From: Chthoniobacterales bacterium
Lineage (GTDB): Bacteria > Verrucomicrobiota > Verrucomicrobiia > Chthoniobacterales > Terrimicrobiaceae
Assembly (NCBI GenBank): GCA_014879575.1
Contig: JACSRU010000058.1
Span: 1-64,000 of the forward strand
Length of the DNA stretch: 64,000 nucleotides
Direction of reading: 5' to 3'
Shown piece after piece: positions 8,201-16,715 of the stretch (positions are counted from its first letter, which is position 1; the number at the start of each line of letters is the position of its first letter). Position numbers and translations under genes: made by a program. Below the pieces are notes generated by a model that did no database searches, was not told the DNA's origin, and saw nothing but the letters and a program-made list of their open reading frames with translations.

Positions 8201-9206
8201 CCGACAGATTTTTCTTTTTGATCCAGGGCATCAGCGAGCGGAGGCGGGTGCCCGTCTTCTCGATCTGATGCTGTTCGCCCTTTTTGAGGAGGGCATTGTA
8301 GCGCTTGTAACCGCCTTGGAATTCCTGGACCCAGTCCTTGGCGAATTTTCCGGTCTGGATGTCTTTGAGCGCGGCTTTCATGCGCTTCTTGACGCTGGCG
8401 TCGATGATTTTTGGACCGACGAGCACGTCGCCCCACTTCGCGGTCTCGCTGATCGAGAATCGCATGCCCGCGATGCCGGACTCATTCATCAAGTCCACGA
8501 TCAGTTTCAATTCATGCAGGCACTCGAAGTAGGCCATTTCGGGGGAGTATCCGGCTTCCACGAGTGTCTCAAATCCGGCCTGCACGAGAGCCGAAGCCCC
8601 TCCGCACAGCACGGTCTGCTCGCCGAAGAGATCGGTCTCGGTCTCTTCCTTGAAGCTCGTTTCGATGACCCCCCCACGGGTTCCGCCGACGCCCTTCGCC
8701 CAGGCCAACGCGATCTTTTTTGCGTCCTTTCCGGGGTTTTGGTAAATGGCGATTAGGGCCGGCACACCCTTGCCCTCGGTGAATTGGCGGCGCACGATGT
8801 GGCCGGGTCCCTTCGGGGCCACCATGATGACATTCACATTCTTCGGCGGAATGATCGTCTTGAAATGGATGCTGAACCCGTGACTGAAGAGGAGGGTCTT
8901 GCCGGGCTTCAGGTTCGGCGCGATGTCCTCGAGATACACGGAGGCTTGTTTGGTGTCGGGAATGGCAACGAAAATGACGTCCGCACGACGGACGGCCTCG
9001 GCGGTGTCGAAGACCTCAAAGCCGTATTTTTTCGCGACTGCGCGGCTTTTGGATTTCGGATAGAGGCCGATGATGACCTTTGCGCCGCTTTCCTTCAGGT
9101 TGAGAGCATGGGCATGGCCCTGGGATCCGAAGCCCAGAACGGCAAGGGTTTTTCCCTTGAACACTTTGAGGTCGGCGTCTTTGTCGGTATAGATCTTGGC
9201 TGGCAT
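8181..9206 (-). CDS. ilvC: Ketol-acid reductoisomerase IlvC (class I)
   Basis: This NADPH- and Mg-dependent enzyme makes 2,3-dihydroxy-isovalerate and 2,3-dihydroxy-3-methylvalerate in valine, leucine and isoleucine synthesis. The 341 residues match the short class I form. The Rossmann loop [15 protein letters not shown] is at about 23-37. The metal-binding region includes [12 protein letters not shown] and the second acidic cluster [12 protein letters not shown]. It follows ilvH at 37 bases on the same strand. Confidence 0.97.
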   Translation of the reverse strand: MPAKIYTDKDADLKVFKGKTLAVLGFGSQGHAHALNLKESGAKVIIGLYPKSKSRAVAKKYGFEVFDTAEAVRRADVIFVAIPDTKQASVYLEDIAPNLKPGKTLLFSHGFSIHFKTIIPPKNVNVIMVAPKGPGHIVRRQFTEGKGVPALIAIYQNPGKDAKKIALAWAKGVGGTRGGVIETSFKEETETDLFGEQTVLCGGASALVQAGFETLVEAGYSPEMAYFECLHELKLIVDLMNESGIAGMRFSISETAKWGDVLVGPKIIDASVKKRMKAALKDIQTGKFAKDWVQEFQGGYKRYNALLKKGEQHQIEKTGTRLRSLMPWIKKKNLSGAQAAY

Positions 9207-9243
9207 TTTTGGTTTTGGTTGGGTGAGAGATTTGGTGAAAGGA

Positions 9244-9720
9244 TTAGCTTGTGCGGGAAAGGGCGATCTTGCCGGTGCGGGTGAGGTCGCTGACTCCGAA
9301 GGTTTCCATGAGGGTCAGGAATTTGCTGATTTTTCCCTCGGTGCCGGTGATTTCTATGGCCAGCTTGCTCGGCTGGACGTCAATGATCTTGGCCCGGAAA
9401 ATGTCGCAGATCTGCATCACCTCGGCGCGATTTTTGGACGTCGCATTCACGCGGAGCAGGACCAGCTCGCGATCCACGTATTCCTCGTCGCGGAAATCCT
9501 GCACATCAATCACGTCCACAAGTTTTTCGAGTTGTTTGATGACCTGCTCGAGCACCTTGTCATCGCCCCGCACAACGATTGTCATGCGGGAGGCCGAGGA
9601 ATCAAGCGTCGGGCCGACGTTCAACGTGTCGATATTAAAACCGCGGCCGCTAAACATGCCGGCCACGCGGGTGAGCACGCCGAACTTGTTCTCAACGAGG
9701 ATCGAAATGGTATGTCGCAT
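9244..9720 (-). CDS. ilvH: Acetolactate synthase small (regulatory) subunit
   Basis: The 158-residue protein has an N-terminal ACT domain ([20 protein letters not shown] at about 5-24, then [12 protein letters not shown]) that binds valine for feedback control, followed by the usual C-terminal domain containing RELVLLRV. It regulates the catalytic IlvB subunit, whose gene is not in this window. It is transcribed ahead of ilvC, and a good promoter sits just upstream. Confidence 0.96.
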   Translation of the reverse strand: MRHTISILVENKFGVLTRVAGMFSGRGFNIDTLNVGPTLDSSASRMTIVVRGDDKVLEQVIKQLEKLVDVIDVQDFRDEEYVDRELVLLRVNATSKNRAEVMQICDIFRAKIIDVQPSKLAIEITGTEGKISKFLTLMETFGVSDLTRTGKIALSRTS

Positions 9721-9738
9721 GAATGGAAAGAACCGTGC

Positions 9739-9767
9739 ATTTTGCCTGACCCCCCGGCAGGAGTCAA
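9739..9767 (-). promoter_or_regulatory. Predicted sigma-70 type promoter of ilvH-ilvC
   Basis: On the minus strand TTGACT (9767-9762) and CAAAAT (9744-9739) are separated by exactly 17 bases and lie about 20 bases upstream of the ilvH start. The short leader leaves no room for a peptide attenuator. Confidence 0.5.
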
Positions 9768-9846
9768 TCGTTTCCCGAAAAACCGCAGGGCAATCGGTTT
9801 ACAATTTGGGAATCTGAGGAGACAGGAGCGGTCCCGGCAACCGTCT

Positions 9847-11202
9847 TCACGGGGAAGTGAGCAGGTGTTTCACGAGGTGGCCGGTCCATTCGGCTTCCTC
9901 TTCGGTGAGATCAAAGGTGGGCGCGAAGGAAAGGACATTTCCATCCGACCCGCCGCCAAGAAGAATCAACCCGGATTTCAAGGCATCCCCCACCACGCGC
10001 GAAACGGTGGAGGCATCTGGTGCGCCTTTTGGGGTCAGAAGTTCCAGCCCGATCAGGGCGCCAAGACCGCGGAGGTGTGTGTTTGGGACGACGGGAAGCG
10101 CCGCGCGGAGGAAAAGGCCTGCATTTTTTGCGCGGGTGGCAACGCCGGGTTTCTCATGTTCGGAAATCGCGGCGAGTGCCATTGCGCACCCGACGGGATG
10201 CCCGAGAAACGTGCTCGTATGCAGGGCCTCGCCGTCCGAGCGCGGCCAGGCATCCATCACATGGGATTTTCCGACGCATGCAGAGAGCGGAAATCCGCCG
10301 GTGAGTCCCTTGCCGAGGCAGATGATGTCCGGAACGACGCCAGAGTGCTCACAGGCAAAAAATCGGCCCGTGCGGTGAAAGCCGGTATAGATTTCGTCCA
10401 CGATGAGCAGAATTTTGTATTCATCGCAAACCTGGCGCAACAACGGCAGGAAATCCTTTGGCGGGACGATGTCCCCCCCGCGCCCCTGGACAGGTTCCAC
10501 AAGGATGCAGCCGATTTCGCGATGGCGGATCGTCTTGTCGAGTTGGGCATGGAGCGACTCGATGCAGGCGGACGAGCAATTTGGAAAGTCCCGTCCTTCG
10601 AGGCGGAATCCCTCCGTTCGACCAAAGGGGCAGCGAAAACAATACGGGTAGGGCAGGCGCACTCCGAAGCGCGCGAGCTGGCCGGCAAATGGATCGCGGA
10701 AAAAGGGGAGACCGCACGTCTCGAGAGATCCATGCCCGAGTCCGTGGTAGGCACCGGTAAAGCTGAGCACTCCCGGCTTTCCGCTGTGCAGGAGGGCGGT
10801 TTTCAATGCGGCCTCGACCGCCTCGGAGCCGGAATTGCACAAGATGGTTTTTGCCGGGCCTTCCTTCCAGCGTTCGAAAGTGATCCGGCTGAGTGCCTGG
10901 CAGAGGGACGCCTTGAGGGGCGAGGGGTGGACATCCCCGAGGCCATGCACGAGCTTCGATGACTGTGCGGCCATCGCCTGGGCGGTGGCACCGTGGCCCA
11001 GCCCACAAACCCCGAAACCGGAGGTCATGTCGAGATACCGGTTGCCGTCCGCATCCCAAACATTGCCGCCCGACGCCCGCTCCCAAAAAATCGGAAAATG
11101 TTCGTTCGAGAACGTGACGTTTTGCGACTCGAAGTGCGCGAGTTTTTCGATCAGTTTCCGGGAATGCGGGCCGGGAATTTCCGTCAGAATTTCCGGGAGC
11201 AT
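9847..11202 (-). CDS. Class III PLP-dependent aminotransferase
   Basis: This 451-residue fold-type I aminotransferase resembles the ornithine/4-aminobutyrate/omega-amino-acid group. The phosphate-binding NSGSEAVEAA is at 123-132, the PLP-contacting Asp269 is in IVDEIYTGFHRTGRFFA, and the Schiff-base Lys298 is in CLGKGLTGGFPLSA. An insert with five cysteines near 165-215 (including CFRCPF and CSSAC) is a local peculiarity that could bind a metal. The substrate cannot be assigned; the downstream ilv genes are separated by a promoter and give no firm clue. Confidence 0.88.
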   Translation of the reverse strand: MLPEILTEIPGPHSRKLIEKLAHFESQNVTFSNEHFPIFWERASGGNVWDADGNRYLDMTSGFGVCGLGHGATAQAMAAQSSKLVHGLGDVHPSPLKASLCQALSRITFERWKEGPAKTILCNSGSEAVEAALKTALLHSGKPGVLSFTGAYHGLGHGSLETCGLPFFRDPFAGQLARFGVRLPYPYCFRCPFGRTEGFRLEGRDFPNCSSACIESLHAQLDKTIRHREIGCILVEPVQGRGGDIVPPKDFLPLLRQVCDEYKILLIVDEIYTGFHRTGRFFACEHSGVVPDIICLGKGLTGGFPLSACVGKSHVMDAWPRSDGEALHTSTFLGHPVGCAMALAAISEHEKPGVATRAKNAGLFLRAALPVVPNTHLRGLGALIGLELLTPKGAPDASTVSRVVGDALKSGLILLGGGSDGNVLSFAPTFDLTEEEAEWTGHLVKHLLTSP

Positions 11203-11221
11203 TTTTTGAGAGAGGGGGGGA

Positions 11222-12616
11222 TCAGGCCGCGACGGGTCTGCCGCTGGCGGCGAGAAGTCGGTTGTAGAGGGTCACATGGCGGGCGGCGGAAGAGGTCCAG
11301 GAAAAATCGGACATCCGGGCGGATTTTTCCATGTGCGACAAATCCGGCGACCTCGCCGCGCGGTTGATCGCATCCAGCAGGGCCTCCAGCGTGTTTTTGT
11401 AGAAAACAAATCCGTTCCCCTCTCCGGTGACCGGATCGAAGTCCTGCACAAGCTGGCGCAGTCCGCCGCAATGGGCGGCAATCGGGAGCACGCCGTTGCG
11501 GAGGGAGAGCATCAGGAGTTCTCCGCCGGGTTCCACGGGACCCGGAAGAACGAGAAATTCCGATGCGGAGAGCGCGAGGTGGAAGAGAGGGGCATCCACT
11601 TCCGGGAGATGCGCAAAGCGTCCCGCCTGTCGTCGCGTCGCGATCTCAAGAGCCCGCTGGCATGCCGCCTCGACCGGCCCCAGCAGAACGGCGCGCAAAT
11701 CCTCCAAGGGCAGGCGGTCAAGAGCTTCCAGGAGGAGGTCAATTCCCGCGCCGTTTGTCGCCGACGAGTCGGCGAGCAGGATGCGTCCCCCGGGTTCCAA
11801 GCCCGCGCGGCGACTCAGTTGTTCCACGGCACCGGCCCTTTCCCCAACAGGAAAAACCGGCCAGGCGGACTCCCGCAATCCGTTGGGGATGCCTTCCAGT
11901 TTGTGGCTTTGCTCGCGCAGCACGCTCTCGAGTCCGCATCCGAATTCCGGAGTCTGCATTTCCGCCACATGCCGGCGTCCCGGGAGCACAACCGCATCCG
12001 CAAATAAAATCCCCGCCTTCAGGAAGTTCATGCTCCCGAAAAACTCGAGCCCCCGCGCGGAAAAATACTCTTCCGGGAGGTTGGTGAGGCCGAAGTCGTA
12101 GCTCCAGAAGTTTCCCTGATATTCCAACCCGTGCGGAGTGAACACCGTCACGACCGGCAGTCGCTGATCCCGGGCAAACACCGGCAACAGGGCGGTCGGC
12201 CAACCGTGGGCATGCACGACATCCGGCCCAAGTTTCCGTGCGAGTTCGAGCACGCATTTCGTGAAGAAGATGAAGCGCGCGGAGTTGTCCTGATAGTCGC
12301 GGTCCTCGCCTCCGTAGATTCCCGTGCGATCAAAAAACTCCTCGCGCGCCACGAAAAGAACCTGCACACCTCCCGGCGCGGAGGCCTCAAAAATCTCCGC
12401 CGACAAGCGCGAGGGACCGACCGGGACCGAAAATTTGTGCTTCGCACGCTTTGCCTTCACGGATTTGTCCTCGCGAATGCACCGGTAATACGGGAGCACC
12501 ATGGTCACCTCGTGACCGGCTTCGCAAAGATGGGCCGCAAGGGCCAGAATCTCGTCGGCAAAATCTCCGGTTCGCGCAAAAGGCGCCATCTCACTCCCGG
12601 CCATCAAAATCTTCAT
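11222..12616 (-). CDS. Glycogen/starch synthase-like glycosyltransferase (GT5, divergent)
   Basis: The ATG at 12616 (MKILMAGSEMAPFARTGDF) is the natural start; the frame open upstream is non-family sequence. The 464 residues follow GlgA order: an N-terminal Rossmann domain with HAHGWPTALLPVFARD, a FTPHGLEYQG segment, and a C-terminal nucleotide-sugar domain with LVLPGPVEPGGELLMLSLRNG and HCGGLRQLV. The ADP-glucose signature KTGG reads RTGD, and the acceptor-side EPCG reads EPGG. A role in alpha-glucan synthesis is likely by family, but donor or acceptor may differ. Confidence 0.8.
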   Translation of the reverse strand: MKILMAGSEMAPFARTGDFADEILALAAHLCEAGHEVTMVLPYYRCIREDKSVKAKRAKHKFSVPVGPSRLSAEIFEASAPGGVQVLFVAREEFFDRTGIYGGEDRDYQDNSARFIFFTKCVLELARKLGPDVVHAHGWPTALLPVFARDQRLPVVTVFTPHGLEYQGNFWSYDFGLTNLPEEYFSARGLEFFGSMNFLKAGILFADAVVLPGRRHVAEMQTPEFGCGLESVLREQSHKLEGIPNGLRESAWPVFPVGERAGAVEQLSRRAGLEPGGRILLADSSATNGAGIDLLLEALDRLPLEDLRAVLLGPVEAACQRALEIATRRQAGRFAHLPEVDAPLFHLALSASEFLVLPGPVEPGGELLMLSLRNGVLPIAAHCGGLRQLVQDFDPVTGEGNGFVFYKNTLEALLDAINRAARSPDLSHMEKSARMSDFSWTSSAARHVTLYNRLLAASGRPVAA

Positions 12617-12788
12617 GCCGCATTCTCCGCTATCCGAACCATCGGAGTCGAATGGATTTTTCCGCACGCAATTTCTCGTGCTTGAAAGAGGATTTTGCGG
12701 ATCCCGAAGTTTGGGGGCGGGAGGTTCCGACGAGAATCTTTTCTCGCCGTCCACTTCCCTGAGACGGTATTTTCCCCGTCAGGATCCG

Positions 12789-13181
12789 ATGTGGAATTCG
12801 TATTTTGTTGTGATGGTGGGCGGGGCGCTCGGGAGTGCGGCCAGAATGTGGCTGTCTGTTTGGTGCGCCCTGCGATTTGGAGAGTCCTTTCCCGTGGGAA
12901 CCCTGGTGGTGAATGCCCTGGGATGTCTTGTGATCGGGAGTTTCTCGGCCTTGACCGGACCCGACGGACTGGTTGCGACATCGCCGATGGTGCGTCTGTT
13001 TGTGCTCGTCGGCGTCCTCGGCGGTTTCACGACCTTTTCCTCCTTTGGTCTGCAAACGATCAACCTTCTCACCGACGGGAAATGGCTTTACGCGGCGCTC
13101 TATGTGTTTCTCTCGGTCGCGATTTGTCTGACTTTTGTGTGGCTGGGAATGGTCCTCGTTTCCGCACTCACTCAGAAATAG
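12789..13181 (+). CDS. crcB: Fluoride channel CrcB/Fluc
   Basis: The 130-residue four-helix membrane protein exports fluoride by passive conduction as a dual-topology dimer. It has GGALGSAARMW near the N-terminus, the conserved GTLVVNALGCLVIG helix whose Asn lines the pore, and GGFTTFSSFGLQT, the Phe-box and sodium-site region. The ATG at 12789 gives the standard length. It diverges from the GlgA-like gene. I looked for a fluoride riboswitch in the 172-bp leader and did not find its conserved core. Confidence 0.95.
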   Translation: MWNSYFVVMVGGALGSAARMWLSVWCALRFGESFPVGTLVVNALGCLVIGSFSALTGPDGLVATSPMVRLFVLVGVLGGFTTFSSFGLQTINLLTDGKWLYAALYVFLSVAICLTFVWLGMVLVSALTQK

Positions 13182-13205
13182 CCTCCTCCCCGGAAAGCCC
13201 CGGAT

Positions 13206-13724
13206 TTATTTTTTGTTGTGCGTCGGCCCGGAGGCGTCTTTTGCGGGGGACATCATCTTTTTGACGGAGAGGGCGGTGCGGTCGCGCTTTGGCTGATGGT
13301 GGAGCAGGCCCTCGAGGGTCTTGATGACAAATTCCAGGTGATCGTCGCCCTCCAGCTGGTGCCGGGTTTCCACCAGATACTTATTGACCGCATTCAATCG
13401 CCGGGCAAGGAGTTTGCAGATCGCGTGGCTCACCTCCGGCGAGGATTGCAGAACGGCAAGGGCATCCGGGATGATGCAGAATGCACTGGGCTTGAGTGTG
13501 CGCACGGTCGCCGTGTGCGGGACATCGAGCAGGGCGGACATTTCACCAAAGATGACTCCCGACTCGGAGACCGTGGCGACCGACACCCCGTCCCGAAGGA
13601 TCTCGACAGCTCCCTCCACAAGAAAAAAGAGGCACCCGGTTTTTTCGCCCTGGCGGATCACTTCCTTTCCGGCAGCAAACTTCTGAGCCTTCTGCCCCTC
13701 AGCAAATTTCAAGATGTTTGCCAT
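13206..13724 (-). CDS. Cyclic nucleotide-binding domain protein (Crp-like sensor without a clear DNA-binding domain)
   Basis: From the ATG at 13724 (MANILKFAEGQKAQKFAAG) the product is 172 residues. Residues 1-120 form a cNMP-binding beta barrel with GEVIRQGE-like and VSESGVIFGEMSALLDVPHTATVRT segments; the phosphate-binding cassette is present as FGEMSALL. The C-terminal 50 residues are helical and Lys-rich and show no winged helix, so it is probably a stand-alone sensor. Starts further upstream in the same frame are possible. It converges on crcB. Confidence 0.75.
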   Translation of the reverse strand: MANILKFAEGQKAQKFAAGKEVIRQGEKTGCLFFLVEGAVEILRDGVSVATVSESGVIFGEMSALLDVPHTATVRTLKPSAFCIIPDALAVLQSSPEVSHAICKLLARRLNAVNKYLVETRHQLEGDDHLEFVIKTLEGLLHHQPKRDRTALSVKKMMSPAKDASGPTHNKK

Positions 13725-13958
13725 GTTGCCCACGATGCTACTGCCGGGATTTTTTTTGAGCAAAGTTTTTTGATCCAGCCGGTTCACGCCTCCGGGTCCG
13801 CGGACAAGTTTTCGTTCCCTCATTCCGCAACTCTCTCCCATGGAAAATTTCCCGTCATATCCCCTTTCTCCGCCAGGACGTCGGCCGGCTTTTTTGGGGA
13901 AAAAACGAAAATCCTCTCGCGACAAAACAATCCCCCACTATTCTCGGTTTCCCCTCAG

Positions 13959-14000
13959 GCCGACGTGGCGAAATGGCAGACGCAAGGGACTTAAAATCCC
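13959..14000 (+). pseudogene. 5' half of a tRNA-Leu(UAA) gene split by island insertion
   Basis: GCCGACG (acceptor 5' strand, 13959-13965), the D arm and the anticodon arm up to AAAATCCC are present, with anticodon TAA at 13992-13994. The sequence then leaves tRNA structure: no variable arm, T arm or acceptor 3' strand follows. The missing 3' half lies 28.8 kb away at 42783-42842, where CGTCGGC completes the acceptor stem with seven perfect pairs. Confidence 0.93.
13984..14000. repeat. attL: 17-bp direct repeat at the left island edge
   Basis: AAGGGACTTAAAATCCC is repeated exactly at 42783-42799. It covers the anticodon loop and most of its stem. The repeat ends where the left copy reads C and the right copy reads T, and the preceding bases also differ, so 17 bp is the full identity. 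Confidence 0.92.
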
Positions 14001-14078
14001 CACCCGTCTCCAAAGCGGTTCTTTTACAGTGTAGATGCAGGAGGGAAAGAGACGAAAATCCGTCATTTCTGGGGCTGA

Positions 14079-14096
14079 TTTGTCCAATTGGACAAA
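14079..14096. promoter_or_regulatory. 18-bp perfect palindrome between attL and the island tRNA
   Basis: TTTGTCCAATTGGACAAA is a perfect palindrome 48 bp upstream of the island tRNA-Leu and 79 bp from attL. It could be an operator for an element-encoded helix-turn-helix protein or a recombinase accessory site. Confidence 0.5.
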
Positions 14097-14143
14097 CGCT
14101 ATAGGCTGGCTTTTTGGCTTGAGTTCTGGGAGGGTTTCCTTTT

Positions 14144-14230
14144 CCGGGTGTGGCGAAATGGCAGACGCATTGGACTTAAAATCCAATGACCTTTTTGGTC
14201 GTGCGGGTTCGAGTCCCGCCACCCGGACCA
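14144..14230 (+). tRNA. tRNA-Leu (anticodon UAA), complete, carried by the island
   Basis: Acceptor CCGGGTG (14144-14150) pairs perfectly with CACCCGG (14220-14226), followed by encoded ACCA. The anticodon arm is TTGGA-CTTAAAA-TCCAA with anticodon TAA; a long variable arm with stem GACC/GGTC and a T arm GCGGG-TTCGAGT-CCCGC complete a class II tRNA. The acceptor stem differs from that of the split chromosomal gene, so this is not a local duplication. It reads the same codon (UUA, and UUG by wobble) that the split gene would have served. Confidence 0.96.
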
Positions 14231-14234
14231 CCCT

Positions 14235-14423
14235 TCAAAATCTCGCCCTCTGGCTGTAGAATTTGAGCTCTAGTTCCACCAACTCGGCCGATTTCTTTGC
14301 CCACGCGTCCCGCAAACGGCGATGATCGTGCTCCCGGAAAAACGTAGGCGGCTCGGACTGCAAGGCTCGGATTGCCGCCAGTTCGGCGACGACCCTTTCC
14401 CGCTGGGTGATCTTCCTGGCCAT
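14235..14423 (-). CDS. Small hypothetical protein (62 aa)
   Basis: The ATG at 14423 lies one base past the stop of the upstream DUF6573 gene. The product begins MARKITQRERVV and is a charged, helical 62-residue protein with an HDHRRLRDAWAKKSAELVELE segment. No family is recognised. The tight spacing to its upstream neighbour and the sensible composition support a real gene. It ends four bases short of the tRNA 3' end on the opposite strand. Confidence 0.6.
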   Translation of the reverse strand: MARKITQRERVVAELAAIRALQSEPPTFFREHDHRRLRDAWAKKSAELVELELKFYSQRARF

Positions 14424-14424
14424 T

Positions 14425-14844
14425 TCAAAAGTCCTCCGCGAATCCGATGGTAAGCACGGGCTCGGCGTCGTCGCCGGGGCCACAGTGGCAGACAAGCTGT
14501 GTGTATTGGCTGCGCTTGTCGGTGCGGTGCAGGATGAGTTCAAACACAAACTGGCTGACTCCTTCTTTGCATTTCCCTGCCTGCTGGCGTGCCATCCAAA
14601 TGACATCCCACAAACGGCCTTCCACGTCCTCGAAAGGATACCGGGCCGGGATGATTTCGATCACTTGCCACAGGGCGGCCGTGACAACGGTGTGATGTCG
14701 AAAACCTGCTTCTTTGGCGGTTGTGGTCACGTCGATCAAGAAGCCATCCGCGATGGCCTGCGCTCGCGTGTAGATGCTGATTGGCTCGCCGAGAATTTCG
14801 GTGAGATCGTTGCGGGTCTGGGGGTTCGATTCGTTCGAGTTCAT
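14425..14844 (-). CDS. DUF6573-like mobile-element protein
   Basis: The 139-residue product has a disordered Asn/Ser-rich start and then ISIYTRAQAIADGFLIDVTTTAKEAGFRHH-type sequence, matching a small family common on plasmids, phages and integrative elements. The family has no established function. The C-terminal part, with CHCGPGDDAEPVLTIGF, is compact and slightly acidic. It lies between the RadC-like gene and the 62-residue gene, a typical accessory neighbourhood. Confidence 0.7.
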   Translation of the reverse strand: MNSNESNPQTRNDLTEILGEPISIYTRAQAIADGFLIDVTTTAKEAGFRHHTVVTAALWQVIEIIPARYPFEDVEGRLWDVIWMARQQAGKCKEGVSQFVFELILHRTDKRSQYTQLVCHCGPGDDAEPVLTIGFAEDF

Positions 14845-14880
14845 GGAATTGATTTTGGTTTTTGATCGGTGGAACGGGCC

Positions 14881-15363
14881 TCAAACGAGACCCGCTTCGC
14901 GGAAAGAAAAGTGGGTGGACTCCCCGGCAATGACGTGGTCGAGGAAACGGATCTGGAGCAGGTCGGCACCGTCGCGCACGCGGCTAGTGACGCGCCTGTC
15001 GGCCTCGCTTGGCGCTGGGTCACCCGACGGGTGATTGTGCATCAGAACGATGCCGTAGGCGCTCGCCACAACCGCCGCCCGGAGGATTTCGCGGGGGTGG
15101 GCAACTGCTTCGTTCAGGCTTCCAACCGAAACAACGTGGTAACCAGTTGGACGCAATTTCGTATCCAACAGGATCGCGACAAGGTGCTCCTTGTCGGCTT
15201 CAAAAGCGGGTTCGGTCGCAACTACCGTCTGCCAGAATTCAAAGGCTTTAGCCGGTTCATCAAGAGGAGCCCGGCTGGCTCCGTAGTGGGCAAGCAACGG
15301 CTCGCCCACCCGAGTAAGAACGACACGAAGGGAAGTTTGCGACTTGGAAGAATTGTTTCTCAT
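14881..15363 (-). CDS. RadC-like JAB/MPN domain protein
   Basis: From the ATG at 15363 (MRNNSSKSQTSL) the product is 160 residues. It has a short N-terminal segment and then the RadC-type JAB domain: SVGSLNEAVAHPREILRAA, the metal site HNHPSGDPAPSEAD, and the closing LQIRFLDHVIAG. RadC-like proteins are frequent on mobile elements and sit near antirestriction genes; the molecular role is unsettled. The frame stays open upstream to 15804, but that part is Arg/Pro/Ser-rich and covers a structured GC-rich region, so I exclude it. Confidence 0.9.
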   Translation of the reverse strand: MRNNSSKSQTSLRVVLTRVGEPLLAHYGASRAPLDEPAKAFEFWQTVVATEPAFEADKEHLVAILLDTKLRPTGYHVVSVGSLNEAVAHPREILRAAVVASAYGIVLMHNHPSGDPAPSEADRRVTSRVRDGADLLQIRFLDHVIAGESTHFSFREAGLV

Positions 15364-15403
15364 AACAATTTTTTCCAAGAGCGAACTCCCCAGGTGTGAG
15401 CGG

Positions 15404-15835
15404 GCCGCCAAAGCCCGTTGAGTCACAGCCCAAGCGGAGCGCAGCACAAATTCTGAGAAGGGAGCGTAGGAGGGAACCCCGGGCGGCGGCCTAGCTCCCA
15501 GAATTTTGGAAAGGCTTGAGGCAGTAGCCGCGCCAGCGGGCGAGACGAAACCGAAGGTGGAGCGAGAGGCCGGCGGCAACACGGAGCCCGCAGGCGGAGT
15601 CACTACCGGAGCCGAAGGCGACCAGCGCGGAGCGCATCGGATCTTCCTGGCGATTCGGGCGAGGGACAACCGGAGACGAGGAACGAGCGTAGGGCGGCTC
15701 TCGATTGAATGGCCGCTGGCGCCCGGCGGGAACCCGCAGGGCGAGAGTCTATCAACCGACCTTGGATTGATTGTCTCTCGCCGCCGGCCGCCGTCCAAAA
15801 ACAAGGCGGCCTCCTAGGAGGCGGAGCCGCGTCGA
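15404..15835. other. GC-rich non-coding segment dense in strong hairpins
   Basis: The stretch 15364-15999 has no convincing gene. Within it lie successive inverted repeats: AAATTCT...GGGAGC with GCTCCCAGAATTT (15448-15465 and 15494-15507), GCCCGGCGGG/CCCGCAGGGC (15721-15742), GGCGAGAG/CTCTCGCC (15740-15747 and 15775-15782), GGCCGCC/GGCGGCC (15786-15792 and 15805-15811) and the perfect palindrome GCCTCCTAGGAGGC (15809-15822). This may be a structured RNA or a DNA-level recognition region. I match it to no known RNA family. Confidence 0.5.
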
Positions 15836-15999
15836 TTGATGCCTGGAGCCCGTAGAAAGGACCCCGCCCGCGAGAATGGGCGTCCCATCTGCTCGTCGGA
15901 GCCGGCGGCGGGAAACTCGACTATTTCCGCTCCCATGTTATAGGGTGGCGATGACCTTGGCAGACGTGCAGCCAGTTCTTCGAACTTTCCAATAAAGCA

Positions 16000-16185
16000 A
16001 TGCCCGCAACCCGCCGCGAAGTTCTGGAGGCATTGGAACGGCTCTGGGACAAATATCCAGACCAACGCCTTGGCCAGCTCGTTATGAATATCGCGATTTT
16101 CGCGGGCCGGGACCCGGAGGAGGTTTACGATCTCGACGAAGATGAAATCGTCGAGGCGATCACTCGGCACCTGGGGCCGGGTTAA
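16000..16185 (+). CDS. Small conserved-type acidic protein (61 aa)
   Basis: The product MPATRREVLEALERLW... contains DQRLGQLVMNIAIFAGRDPE and ends in an acidic DLDEDEIVEAI helix. Short proteins with this RLGQL-hydrophobic then D-x-D-E-E pattern occur in many bacteria and have no known role. It converges on, and overlaps by four bases, the minus-strand gene at 16182. The shadow frame opposite it is Arg/His-rich and rejected. Confidence 0.6.
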   Translation: MPATRREVLEALERLWDKYPDQRLGQLVMNIAIFAGRDPEEVYDLDEDEIVEAITRHLGPG

Positions 16186-16715
16186 TCGGTCGCCGGGGAT
16201 TTGTCTTTTTCGTCCGGCGGCTGGTCGAGGTGATCGGTGATCAACTCCCACTTGTCCTCGTATTCCGCGATGCTCCACCCGGCAAAATCGGTGTGAGGCG
16301 GGATGTGGACCGTTCGCACCGTGTTGTCCTGGTGCGGCCTGCCATTTACGCCCGGCGTCTTCAACCAAAGCTCGTGGGCCTCGTTCACGTTCTTCGCCAT
16401 GATGTCGGCGGGGATGACGTAGTAAACGAATGGCTTGGCGGAGCCCGGTGCGGGAATGCCTCCTAGCACCCAAAAGAATGAAGGTCCAAACTCCTTGGTG
16501 GCCTTCATGCCGACGCTGCAAGTGATCTTCCCCTTGCCTTCGGGCACGAAGGTCTTGACCTGCACGTGGGCGAAGCGGGTTCCGTCCTTGTTAGAAACGA
16601 GGATGTCTACGTTGGGCGTGTTGCCGAGGGTGACGACGGCGGCGTAACCCCGGCGGCAAAGCTCGCCAGCGATGAAAAATTGCGAAGCGTTTCCCCGGTG
16701 GCTCTTGTCGCTCAT
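16182..16715 (-). CDS. Putative PD-(D/E)XK-like nuclease fold protein
   Basis: The 177-residue product has AGELCRRGYAAVVTLGNTPN followed by VDILVSNKDGTRFAHVQVKT, the pattern E...xD-(9-15)-(Q/E)xK of small restriction-endonuclease-fold proteins often found on phages and islands. Here the D is in NVDILV and the final motif is QVKT. The remainder is soluble with no other motif. It starts as ATGA overlapping the stop of the upstream 122-residue gene. Whether it cuts DNA is unknown. Confidence 0.55.
   Translation of the reverse strand: MSDKSHRGNASQFFIAGELCRRGYAAVVTLGNTPNVDILVSNKDGTRFAHVQVKTFVPEGKGKITCSVGMKATKEFGPSFFWVLGGIPAPGSAKPFVYYVIPADIMAKNVNEAHELWLKTPGVNGRPHQDNTVRTVHIPPHTDFAGWSIAEYEDKWELITDHLDQPPDEKDKSPATD

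Noticed and set aside
12617-12788. Fluoride riboswitch in front of crcB
   Set aside because: The conserved GGNGATGG and downstream core of the crcB motif are not present in the 172-bp leader.
13959-14035. Functional tRNA at the left island edge
   Set aside because: No T arm or acceptor 3' strand follows the anticodon arm.
15814-16521. 235-residue minus-strand protein
   Set aside because: It is Arg/His/Pro-rich, overlaps the structured region, and lies across two better genes at 16000 and 16182.
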